Below the pieces are notes generated by a model. The model did no database searches. It was not told the DNA's origin and saw only the letters and a list, made by a program, of their open reading frames with translations. A DNA stretch of 64,000 nucleotides. Origin: Chitinibacter tainanensis DSM 15459. GTDB lineage: Bacteria > Pseudomonadota > Gammaproteobacteria > Burkholderiales > Chitinibacteraceae. Within the stretch, counting starts at the first letter, position 1, and every line of letters begins with the position of its first letter. The stretch lies in contig NZ_AUCN01000017.1 of NCBI RefSeq assembly GCF_000429785.1, forward strand, positions 186,001 to 250,000, read 5' to 3'. This document shows, piece after piece, positions 26,848 to 34,809 of the stretch. Made by a program: the position numbers and the translations under genes.

Positions 26848-28835
26848 TAGCGACCTCGCATCCCCGCGCCACGGCTCACCTGACCCTGCGGCTGTTCAGC
26901 TTGGGGCTGTGGTGGCTGCTGTGGTTGCGGCGCCGGCTGCGGTTCTGGAGCCGGAGCTGGTGCAGGTGGTACATACGGTAGCGCGCCGCCTTGCGAGTTG
27001 ATGCTGAAGGTGGAGGATGGCCGCAGGCGCAATGGGTCAGTGCTAATTGCGCCCTCAGTGCCGCTATCAAAGCTAGTGATATGCGACGATGGCAGTGGCA
27101 ATGAGCGCACCACACGTGGCGTAATCATCAGGATAATCTCGGTCTTGTTCGCTTCGGATTTTTTAGTGCCAAAGATGCGATCCAGAACCGGGATCGTGCT
27201 AATAAACGGCAAGCCTTGGCCGGTATCGGTTTCGCTACGGCTCAGCAAGCCTGCCAGCACCTGAGTTTCGCCATCACGGGCCGTCATATTGGTTTCGGCG
27301 CGGCGGGTACCAATCTGGTAAACCACCAGGCCCGATTTGGTGGTGATCTGGCGTGCGATATTCGAAACTTCGAGGTTCACCTTCACGCTGATCTCGTTGT
27401 CGACAGTCATGACTGGTTCAACATTCAAGGTCAGGCCCACGTCTTGGTAGTTCACCGATTCGGTGCTCACGCCATTCGAGGTCGTGGTGGTTACCACTGG
27501 TACGCGATCCCCGATCAGCACTTTGGCTTTTTCACGGTTTTTCACCCGGATTTTCGGGTTGGCCAGTACATTGGTATTGCCGCGTTGCTGCAAGAAATTG
27601 GCGGTGATCGTTGGGCTGCCCAGATTTATCAGTACATCGGATTTATTGATGTTTTTAATCTGATCAAGCGTCACCTGACCCGCCACTTTGGTTGGTGTGG
27701 TGGTGGTTTTCGTGCCATCCGTATTGGTGGTGGTCACGGGTACTGCTCCGATCGCGTTGCCGTATACGGTGCCGGTGACACTACCCGGGTAGAGTATACC
27801 CAGATCAAGCACGTCACTATTCGAAACTTCGAGGATCTCCACATCCATCAGCACTTCTGACTGGGGAATATCCTGAGCGGCAATCAGGCGCTCGGCCACG
27901 GCAATCGCATCGGGTGTATCGCGCATCACCAGCATCGAAAGCCGCTCGTCGATATACACGTCACGGGTTTTTACCATCTGCTTGATCATGGCCAGCACTT
28001 GCTTCGGATCGGCGTTAGATAGATAGAAGGTGCGCATCACCATATCTTTGTAATCGCGATCTTTATCCGGGCGCTTTGGATAAATCAGAATGGTGTTGTC
28101 ATTCAGAATTTTTTTATCCAGCTGATTGGTGGCCAGAATCAGATTGATGACGTCTTCCACCGTGGTATCGCGGGCATAGATCGTGGTTTTCAGATTAGGG
28201 GGAACGTCTTTATCAAAGATAAAGTTCACCTTGCCAATGCGCGACACAATATCAAACACGCTCATCATGCTCTGATCGCGAAACTGCAGCGAGATCGGGC
28301 TTTTCAGGGCTTGTGCCAGGCTGGGGCGCAGGCTGACTTCACGCGCTTTGCGGTTTTCAATATCGTTTTTAATCAGCTGGGCTTGCGTATTGCGCGGGTT
28401 ATCCATCAGGATTTGCTGCACGATACCCAATACTTCATCCGGCCGGCTATCTTTGTTTTCCCGTGCGTATTTCAGCATTGAATCATGCCGTACGCCCATC
28501 TCAATCAGCCGCACGCCTTCTTGCGCCCGGAAATTGGTCGGATCCCAGACTAGCACTTGCTGATAGCTGCTGATGGCCAGCGCACTATTGCCTTGCGCAC
28601 GGGCCTGATCTGCCTGCACCAAGAGGTTATTCACAAAGCGGCTCACGCTGCTTTGATAAGCCGCGCGCAATTTGATGTCATTGGGCGAGCTGGCAATCTG
28701 CTGCTTCAGGATTTTCAGCGCCGCTTCTGGGTTGCCGGCATCTTGCTGGGTTTCTGCTTGATAACGGGCCATATCGGCGGCACAGCCGGCCAGGAAAGCC
28801 AGCGAAATCATTGAGGTCATTAACGCACGTTTCAC
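26847..28835 (-). CDS. gspD: Type II secretion secretin
   Basis: This 662-aa lipoprotein (LAGC, Cys18) forms the outer-membrane channel. A TPR-like N-terminal part (residues 30-180) precedes the N0 domain (ISLQFRDQSMMSVFDIVSRI), N1-type repeats, and the secretin core with VLANPKIRVKNREKAKVLIG, VGLTLNVEPVMTVDN and LAGLLSRSE, TIPVLDRIFG, then EIILMITPRVVR. The C-terminal 45 residues are Pro/Gln-rich. TPR-plus-secretin layout is closer to MshL/PilQ-like secretins than to classical GspD. As part of the operon it should form the exit for chitinase. Confidence 0.93.
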   Translation of the reverse strand: MKRALMTSMISLAFLAGCAADMARYQAETQQDAGNPEAALKILKQQIASSPNDIKLRAAYQSSVSRFVNNLLVQADQARAQGNSALAISSYQQVLVWDPTNFRAQEGVRLIEMGVRHDSMLKYARENKDSRPDEVLGIVQQILMDNPRNTQAQLIKNDIENRKAREVSLRPSLAQALKSPISLQFRDQSMMSVFDIVSRIGKVNFIFDKDVPPNLKTTIYARDTTVEDVINLILATNQLDKKILNDNTILIYPKRPDKDRDYKDMVMRTFYLSNADPKQVLAMIKQMVKTRDVYIDERLSMLVMRDTPDAIAVAERLIAAQDIPQSEVLMDVEILEVSNSDVLDLGILYPGSVTGTVYGNAIGAVPVTTTNTDGTKTTTTPTKVAGQVTLDQIKNINKSDVLINLGSPTITANFLQQRGNTNVLANPKIRVKNREKAKVLIGDRVPVVTTTTSNGVSTESVNYQDVGLTLNVEPVMTVDNEISVKVNLEVSNIARQITTKSGLVVYQIGTRRAETNMTARDGETQVLAGLLSRSETDTGQGLPFISTIPVLDRIFGTKKSEANKTEIILMITPRVVRSLPLPSSHITSFDSGTEGAISTDPLRLRPSSTFSINSQGGALPYVPPAPAPAPEPQPAPQPQQPPQPQAEQPQGQVSRGAGMRGR

Positions 28836-29383
28836 GGCGTTCCTCCTGTCGGCAGCGATTGCTGCTGATTGAGTGGTAAATAAGTGAAGGTGATTGCATC
28901 GCGGCTCAGGCGATCAAGGCGGTACACGCCCAAGAAAGTCTCGCCCGGGCGGATGCGGCCCATGGTGTCACAGCTTGAGCACAACACCAGTGATTGGCCT
29001 TGTCCTTCCAGCACGTAATAATCGCTGCTCTTATCGTGCCAAGTGGCCGTGAGCTGCAAAGGAAATGGTGGTGCCACCGGTACCGGGGTTGGAGTCGGCT
29101 TCGGTGTGGGTGTTGGTTTTGGCGGTGGCGGCGCCCAATTCTGTTTCGGGAATAAATCCGACAGGCTGCTGGGCTCATGCGAGCCTGGCGCCACGGCAGC
29201 CATGCTGGCCACTGAAGCGCCCGATGCCACCGCTTTGGCTACGCTGCTGGCGACACTGGCGCGTTGCGCACGTGGCGCCGCTGTGTCGAGTTCTGGCGCT
29301 TCTTGTTGTGAATCCTGCCAGAAGGTATAAGCAGTCAGCGCTAAAGTGCCACCGAGAATAATCTGCATGGGACGGGAGAGCAT
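28832..29383 (-). CDS. GspC/PilP-like periplasmic linker protein
   Basis: This 183-aa protein has an N-terminal membrane helix (MQIILGGTLALTAYTFW), an Ala/Ser-rich stretch, a Pro/Thr linker around residues 80-97 and a compact C-terminal domain (PLQLTATWHDKSSDYYVLEG, RIRPGETFLGVYRLDRLSRD). This matches the small anchored proteins (GspC, PilP, MshK) that connect the inner platform to the secretin. Two Cys (LCSSCD) lie in the domain. It overlaps gspD and the PilO-like gene by 4 and 1 bp. Assigned by position and shape. Confidence 0.7.
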   Translation of the reverse strand: MLSRPMQIILGGTLALTAYTFWQDSQQEAPELDTAAPRAQRASVASSVAKAVASGASVASMAAVAPGSHEPSSLSDLFPKQNWAPPPPKPTPTPKPTPTPVPVAPPFPLQLTATWHDKSSDYYVLEGQGQSLVLCSSCDTMGRIRPGETFLGVYRLDRLSRDAITFTYLPLNQQQSLPTGGTP

Positions 29384-29907
29384 TAATGCACCTCCGTCAG
29401 ATAAGAGAGCTGCACCTGAATCGACAAGCGCTCCTCGCCAATGGTGCTACGTTGCAAATTGGCAGCCTCCACACGTACGCCCGGAATCTGATGCAGGGCG
29501 GCCATAAAGCGACGGAACTGAATATAGCGCGCCGTAGCAGGAAACTGCATGCTATAGCGTTTCAATTTGCCATCCGCTTCAAGCTGCGATTTGTAATCCA
29601 CCTGATCCATCACCACCTGATTCGCGCTGGCCACTTCATTCACGCGGCGCAAGAAAAAGGTGAAGGTATCTGCTTGATTCAGTTTCACCGTGGCTGCGGC
29701 CGCTTCACTGGCCATCGCTGTGCTGCGCAGCAGCTTGAATTTGCGTTCAAGTTCAGCTTCGCGTTTGGCTAGATCAGCCTGGTATGGCTTTAAATCTTGG
29801 GTATACAGCATCAGCGCAAAGCCCAATAGTGCAAGCCCTGCCAAGCCAAGCACGCCGGCGTACTTGGGTAGCTGACGCAAATACCACATCAATTGGGCTT
29901 TTTTCAT
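29383..29907 (-). CDS. PilO/GspM-like platform protein
   Basis: This 174-aa protein has an N-terminal helix (YAGVLGLAGLALLGFALMLY) then a coiled coil (DLAKREAELERKFKLLRSTA) and a small ferredoxin-like domain (SMQFPATARYIQFRRFMAAL). This is the arrangement of PilO and GspM, which scaffold the assembly ATPase platform with their PilN-type partner. It overlaps its neighbours by 4 and 1 bp, indicating coupled translation. Confidence 0.78.
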   Translation of the reverse strand: MKKAQLMWYLRQLPKYAGVLGLAGLALLGFALMLYTQDLKPYQADLAKREAELERKFKLLRSTAMASEAAAATVKLNQADTFTFFLRRVNEVASANQVVMDQVDYKSQLEADGKLKRYSMQFPATARYIQFRRFMAALHQIPGVRVEAANLQRSTIGEERLSIQVQLSYLTEVH

Positions 29908-30482
29908 CGTGTGGCCCCCGTTACTTGTGAGGCGACATTCGAGGCTTTCAGCGCATCGGCTTTGGCATCTTTCCAGAAGAACTCGATGGAGGCCACCGCC
30001 GGTTTGAATGGATCACCCGACTTAATCGCATTGCGCGCCAGCGATACGTTGCGCACGGCTGGGTGGGCATTTAAGCGATCTACCAGCAGTAGCACGTCGT
30101 TCAGGGTTTTTGCTTCCAGCTCCAGCTTGATGTCTTGCTCCACCGTAGCAATATCGATGCGGGTAAAGGCAATTTCGGGGCGCCAGACTTCTTCCAGAAT
30201 GCCCATGCCGATTTCGTTTTGTACCAGCTGCGCTTGCGTTACTTTGGCCACTTTGCCAGAAACCGGTGAGGCTTTTTGCTCAGCGAGACGGCGTGCCTCC
30301 TGCTGGCGCAGGCGTAAGGCCACTTCATCTTCGCGAATTTCGAGCTGGTTACGATTTTCTTTGGCGACATCCAGCTGGGTCATCACCCATAACACCGCGA
30401 CAATACCGATGACGGTCAGTAGCAGCCCCAGCCAAGGTACGACCGACGGGTTACGATGAAAGTCGAGTTGCAGGCGTTTCAT
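29904..30482 (-). CDS. PilN-like platform protein
   Basis: This 192-aa protein starts MKRLQLDFHRNPSVVPWLGL, has a membrane helix near residues 14-34, then a coiled coil (KENRNQLEIREDEVALRLRQ) and a C-terminal domain (FTRIDIATVEQDIKLELEAK). PilN-type proteins bind PilM in the cytosol with their N-terminal tail and PilO in the periplasm. The start at 30482 overlaps the upstream stop (ATGA). An upstream extension would lie inside the PilM-like gene. Confidence 0.78.
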   Translation of the reverse strand: MKRLQLDFHRNPSVVPWLGLLLTVIGIVAVLWVMTQLDVAKENRNQLEIREDEVALRLRQQEARRLAEQKASPVSGKVAKVTQAQLVQNEIGMGILEEVWRPEIAFTRIDIATVEQDIKLELEAKTLNDVLLLVDRLNAHPAVRNVSLARNAIKSGDPFKPAVASIEFFWKDAKADALKASNVASQVTGATR

Positions 30483-31270
30483 GCATGCACCTCGCCGGGA
30501 ATAAATTGCGGATGTGCGGTGCCCAGCCATTCAAAATCAAAATCGGCGGCTTTTAAGCTCTGCAAAGACACATCACAAGAGGTGAGATAAACATGCTCAG
30601 GCAAAAACTGGCCCGACAAGACTGCCGCTTCGCGCAAAATCGCAGAGAGTGAGTTGCTTAGCTCGTCGGTATCGAGCTGAATAGGCATGGCAATCACGCC
30701 TTGCCAGGCTTTTTCCCGATAAAAACCGACAATCGCATGCGAGGTTTCGACCACCATCAGCGCATGTTCATTGCCTTTCAGTGCGCGGTGATGCTGGTTC
30801 ACCGCGGTGGTGAATAACGGCTCGACCTCGGCGAGTTTGAGCTTGCTGGAACGGCACAGCTCGGCAATCGTCTGGTACAGGCCTTCTTCAATGGCTGCGG
30901 CAATCCGCGGCTGGCCAAATGAGCCGGCCGAAACGCGAATCCGCCAGCTATCGGTGCTCACACCGTATTGCTGCGAGAGCAGAATGCGGGCGTAATTTTC
31001 CCAATCAGCTTCGGTGGCAAGGGCATCTTGCCAGGGCAGGCAAGCATAACGCACCCAGGGTGAACCAAAGATCAGCTTGATCTGGTCTTGTCCCAAACTG
31101 CCGCGTGGCGTGTTGGTCAGCAAATCTTGCAGGCGGGACACCAGCACATCCGGCGAGGGGTCGATCGTGCCGCGCCGGCGGCTGAGCACTTCTTTGCTCA
31201 GGCTCAGGCTAGCCAGCCGCACCCGCTGTTTGCCAAAGCAGGCGTGATGATTAATCAACAAAGGTGACAC
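30479..31270 (-). CDS. PilM/GspL-like actin-fold protein
   Basis: About 263 aa, cytosolic by composition. It contains IKLIFGSPWVRYACLPWQDA, AAAIEEGLYQTIAELCRSSK and MVVETSHAIVGFYREKAWQG, which fit the actin-like PilM/cytosolic GspL family. With PilN-, PilO- and PilP-like genes downstream this forms a split platform rather than a fused GspL. The start is taken at GTG 31270, inside the end of gspE, because AGGA lies eight bases upstream; TTG 31258 is an alternative. Confidence 0.72.
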   Translation of the reverse strand: MSPLLINHHACFGKQRVRLASLSLSKEVLSRRRGTIDPSPDVLVSRLQDLLTNTPRGSLGQDQIKLIFGSPWVRYACLPWQDALATEADWENYARILLSQQYGVSTDSWRIRVSAGSFGQPRIAAAIEEGLYQTIAELCRSSKLKLAEVEPLFTTAVNQHHRALKGNEHALMVVETSHAIVGFYREKAWQGVIAMPIQLDTDELSNSLSAILREAAVLSGQFLPEHVYLTSCDVSLQSLKAADFDFEWLGTAHPQFIPGEVHA

Positions 31271-32909
31271 GATTGATTTCCTGCAAAGTTGTTTCACCAC
31301 GTGACACCGCATTGGCGGCGATTTGGCGCATCGAGACAAAGCCTTTGGCTAGGGCCAACCGTTTGAGCTCTACAGCCGGGGCATGGCTGGCGATGGCTTG
31401 CTTCATATCATCATCTAGCCGCAGCACTTCAGCGATGGCTTTTCGACCAAGGTAACCGGTATTGCGGCAGGCGGTGCAGCCTTTACCTTTGCGGAAAGTC
31501 CAGCCGCGAACTTGTTCGCGCGTGAGGCCCGAGTTATGCAGCAGTGCGTCATCCGGCTCGTCCGGCCCCACGCAGTGTGGGCAGACTTTACGGATCAGCC
31601 GCTGGGCCACTACGCCAATCAGCGCATCCACAAAGCTATTAGGCTCTACGCCCATATGAATAAAGCGGTCGATCACCGAAAAAGCATTATTCGCGTGCAC
31701 CGAGGTCAGTACCAAGTGACCGGTGAGGGCCGCTTGCACGGCGATATTGGCAGTTTCACCGTCACGAATCTCACCGACCAGGATTTTGTCCGGGTCATGC
31801 CGCAAGATGGAGCGCAGACCGCGGGCGAAAGTAAGGCCTTTTTTATCGTTGACCGGAATCTGCAATACGCCGGGCAGCTGGTATTCCACCGGGTCTTCAA
31901 TGGTGATGATTTTTTCTTCGCCATTATTAATTTCCGACAGGGTGGCATACAGCGTGGTGGATTTACCCGAACCGGTGGGGCCGGTGACCAGCAGTAAGCC
32001 ATATGGCTCGTGCGACAGACTACGAATCGCCGCCATGGTTTGCGCTTCATGGCCAAGGGTATCGAGGCGCAATTGCTTGAATGAATCGCCACCGCCTTGC
32101 TTATCCAAAATCCGCAGTACGGCATCTTCGCCGTGAATCGACGGCATGATCGAGACCCGGAAATCAATATCGCGATTATTGATCAGCGCTTTAAAACGGC
32201 CGTCTTGTGGAATGCGGTGTTCAGAAATATCCAGCTCGGCTAGTACTTTCAGGCGGGAAATAATCTGTTCGGCTTTATCCGCGCCATTGGTGCCGCCAGC
32301 ATGCAATAGCACGCCGTCAATCCGGTATTTGATGGTCATCCCGCTTGGGGTGGTTTCCATGTGAATATCGGAGGCTTTGGCTTTGAGCGCGTCGTAGAGC
32401 GTGGAGTTAACCAGCTTGACCACGGGGTTGGCGTCTTGCGAGAGCGTGGAGAGGGAAATCTCGGTTACGCCCGCTTGCAAGGTTTCGCCACCTTCACCGC
32501 CGCCAAACTGCTCCATGGCACGGTGCGAGGTTTCGTATTCGTTGAAATAATGCTGCAGGACTTCGTAGTGGGCGAAGGTGGTGCGATAGGCGACGGTAAT
32601 CCGGTGCTGCGCCCAATTGCGCACCACCGGATTAAATGGGTCGGCCATCACCAGAATCGTGCCCAGTTGGCTGCTTTCAGCCAAGAAACACTGATGCGCC
32701 GCGGCATCGGTGAAGGAGAGCAGATCATACCGCGGCTTGAGCTGGTATAACTCCTCCTGGGTAATGGCTGGAACGCCAAGATAGGCGCTGACTTCGGCGC
32801 AATACCCCTCGATATTCAGCCCAAGCGACTGCTGAATCAGCATCGGTAACGGTTGGCTGCCGCCGTTGCTGCGCAAATGCTGAATCAGATCCAGAGTCAG
32901 TTCGCTCAT
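31251..32909 (-). CDS. gspE: Type II secretion ATPase
   Basis: This 552-aa hexameric ATPase powers pseudopilus assembly. An N-terminal MshEN-like region (residues 1-115) precedes the catalytic core with VTGPTGSGKSTTLYATL (Walker A, about residue 308-316), ITIEDPVEYQLPG, VGEIRDGETANIAVQAALTG (Walker B) and SVHANNAF. A zinc-binding tetracysteine CPHC...CTACRNTG lies near 445-485, typical of GspE/PilB. Overlaps gspF upstream by 4 bp and the PilM-like gene downstream by 20 bp. Confidence 0.96.
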   Translation of the reverse strand: MSELTLDLIQHLRSNGGSQPLPMLIQQSLGLNIEGYCAEVSAYLGVPAITQEELYQLKPRYDLLSFTDAAAHQCFLAESSQLGTILVMADPFNPVVRNWAQHRITVAYRTTFAHYEVLQHYFNEYETSHRAMEQFGGGEGGETLQAGVTEISLSTLSQDANPVVKLVNSTLYDALKAKASDIHMETTPSGMTIKYRIDGVLLHAGGTNGADKAEQIISRLKVLAELDISEHRIPQDGRFKALINNRDIDFRVSIMPSIHGEDAVLRILDKQGGGDSFKQLRLDTLGHEAQTMAAIRSLSHEPYGLLLVTGPTGSGKSTTLYATLSEINNGEEKIITIEDPVEYQLPGVLQIPVNDKKGLTFARGLRSILRHDPDKILVGEIRDGETANIAVQAALTGHLVLTSVHANNAFSVIDRFIHMGVEPNSFVDALIGVVAQRLIRKVCPHCVGPDEPDDALLHNSGLTREQVRGWTFRKGKGCTACRNTGYLGRKAIAEVLRLDDDMKQAIASHAPAVELKRLALAKGFVSMRQIAANAVSRGETTLQEINRVTFVD

Positions 32910-34084
32910 TGCATATTCCCGGCCAACTCAAAGATCGGCATATAGAGCAAAAATACAATCCCGCCGATCAAAACACCGATCAGCAACATCAAAATGGGTT
33001 CGAACAGGCGGGTGAACATCTCGATCGCCCGATCCAGTTCTTCATCGCAAAACTGCGCGGCCCGCTCGCACATGGTGGCCAGCTCACCACTTTGTTCGCC
33101 GACCCGCAATAGGCGCTCGGCTACGGGGGTGGTTAAGCCGTATTTAGGCAAGGTGGCCGACACTTGCTGGCCGGATTTAATGTCCACCAACGCCTGTGAG
33201 AGCGCCAAACGCATTTGTACCGGCAGCAACTGCGCGGCCAGATCCATCGCGGCCACAATCGATAAGCCGCCTGAGAGCAAGAGGCCTAGCGTGCGGTAAA
33301 ACCGAGTTAGCGAAAACAAGCGGCGATAGCCGTCGAGTTTGGGCAGCTTCCAGAAGATTTCCTGCAGCATGGTTTGCGCGGCTTCCGTGCGCACCAGCAA
33401 ATAACCGCCCACCAAGGTAGCGACAATGCTACCGAAGATAATCTGCCCATGCTGGTGAACCAGATCACCCCACCACAGCATCACTTGGGCTGCGAAGGGC
33501 AGGTTACGCATCGAGGCGTAAATCTGGCTGAATTTCGGAATCACATAAAACAGCAGGAACAGCATAATGCTGCCGCCAATCCCGATCACTACCAGCGGAT
33601 ACACCAGCGAAGCGACGATCTTCTTTCTGACCGCAGCTAAGCGAGTTTCATAGTGGTGATAGCGTTTCAACGCGTCGGCCAAATGGCCGGTTTTTTCGGC
33701 TGAGCCCACGGTCGCCACATACAGCGGCGGAAAAAGCTCCGGCATCTGGCTGAGAACTTTGGAGAGCGGGAAACCCTGGTACAGCCCTTCGATCATGCGG
33801 GTTAGCACCGTGCGGTTCTGGTCTTGGCCGCTTTTTTCTTTTAGCGTTTCCATCGCCTCGACCAAGGTCAGCCCAGCTTCTAGCAGCGCGATCAGCTCTT
33901 GCGTGAAGAGTGAAACCTGGAATTCGTTTTTACCAAACGAAAAGCCGAATTTGCGTTCAGCTTCGAAACTGACTAGCTGCAGGCCTTTGGCGCTGAGCTG
34001 GGCGCGCAACTCATCCGTGTTGGCGGCATCCAGCTCTAGCTCCTGCATTACGCCGGCAGCGAGGGCTTTGACTTTGTAGTGCAT
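32906..34084 (-). CDS. gspF: Type II secretion inner-membrane platform protein
   Basis: This 392-aa protein has two GspF repeats separated by membrane helices: FTQELIALLEAGLTLVEAME, GSAEKTGHLADALKRYHHYE, VIGIGGSIMLFLLFYVIPKF, then FYRTLGLLLSGGLSIVAAMD and VGEQSGELATMCERAAQFCD, with a last helix ILMLLIGVLIGGIVFLLYMP. It is the core of the pseudopilus assembly platform. Followed by gspE with an ATGA overlap. Confidence 0.95.
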   Translation of the reverse strand: MHYKVKALAAGVMQELELDAANTDELRAQLSAKGLQLVSFEAERKFGFSFGKNEFQVSLFTQELIALLEAGLTLVEAMETLKEKSGQDQNRTVLTRMIEGLYQGFPLSKVLSQMPELFPPLYVATVGSAEKTGHLADALKRYHHYETRLAAVRKKIVASLVYPLVVIGIGGSIMLFLLFYVIPKFSQIYASMRNLPFAAQVMLWWGDLVHQHGQIIFGSIVATLVGGYLLVRTEAAQTMLQEIFWKLPKLDGYRRLFSLTRFYRTLGLLLSGGLSIVAAMDLAAQLLPVQMRLALSQALVDIKSGQQVSATLPKYGLTTPVAERLLRVGEQSGELATMCERAAQFCDEELDRAIEMFTRLFEPILMLLIGVLIGGIVFLLYMPIFELAGNMQ

Positions 34085-34093
34085 GGCGCAGGC

Positions 34094-34528
34094 TTATTGC
34101 CAGTAGCTAACGTCGGCGTCTTCGCCGCTACCGCCGGCTTTGCCATCGAGGCCATAAGTCAGCAGATCATAGTCGTGGCCATTTTCGCCCGGCACTCGAT
34201 AGATGTAGGGCTTATCCCATGGATCGTTCGGGACATCCTTCATCAGGTAGGGGCCGTTCCATTTGCTTTCGTCATTTGGCCGTTTGACCAATGCATCCAG
34301 CCCCTGCTCATTGCTGGGGTAGCGGCCAGTGTCTAGGCGGTAATGATCCAGCGCATCAGCAATGGATTTCATCTGGCTGGCTGCGGTTTTGGTTTTGGCT
34401 TTGCCCACCTCACCAAACAGCTTCGGCCCGACGTAGCCGGCCAGCAGGGCAATAATCAGCAGTACGACCAGCAGTTCCAGCAGGGTGAAGCCGGCTTGTG
34501 CTGAGCGTGAAATATCTTGCTTAGTCAT
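34094..34528 (-). CDS. gspG: Major pseudopilin
   Basis: This 144-aa prepilin has a 13-residue leader ending AQAG and the canonical FTLLELLVVLLIIALLAGYV. The GspG globular domain follows with LDHYRLDTGRYPSNEQGLDA, GPYLMKDVPNDPWDKPYIY and YDLLTYGLDGKAGGSGEDAD (calcium-binding loop). The ATG at 34528 has GAGAG upstream and gives a normal leader; longer readings do not. First gene of the minus-strand secretion operon, so its promoter should lie in 34529-34760. Confidence 0.96.
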   Translation of the reverse strand: MTKQDISRSAQAGFTLLELLVVLLIIALLAGYVGPKLFGEVGKAKTKTAASQMKSIADALDHYRLDTGRYPSNEQGLDALVKRPNDESKWNGPYLMKDVPNDPWDKPYIYRVPGENGHDYDLLTYGLDGKAGGSGEDADVSYWQ

Positions 34529-34763
34529 GTTAACTCTCGTGTAGAAATCTTTTTGTCGAGACGTTAGTTTATTCCATCCTCTAGCTGACATGCTAACTGC
34601 CTTTTAACCGGTAAATCAAGGCTTTTTACTGCGTTGTGCGGGCTGCAAATCCAGTATTTTTGCGGGTTCTGTGATGTGCATCCTTTTTTGCTTGTGGCGG
34701 GGTTTTTCTTTCGATTGACGTTATTTTTTGGTCAATCTGGCTTAAATTTAAATGCGTTATGCA

Positions 34764-34792
34764 TAAAAAAACCCCCTCCAAGGGAGGGGGTT
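34764..34792 (-). terminator. Terminator of the chitinase gene
   Basis: On the minus strand AACCCCCTCC-cttgg-AGGGGGTT is followed by a T tract. It ends 17 bp after the chitinase stop and isolates it from the secretion operon. Confidence 0.85.
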
Positions 34793-34809
34793 GCAACAAG
34801 CGCTAAAAA

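Noticed and set aside
27216-27860. 214-codon open frame antisense to gspD
   Set aside because: Low-quality composition and full overlap with a well-supported secretin.
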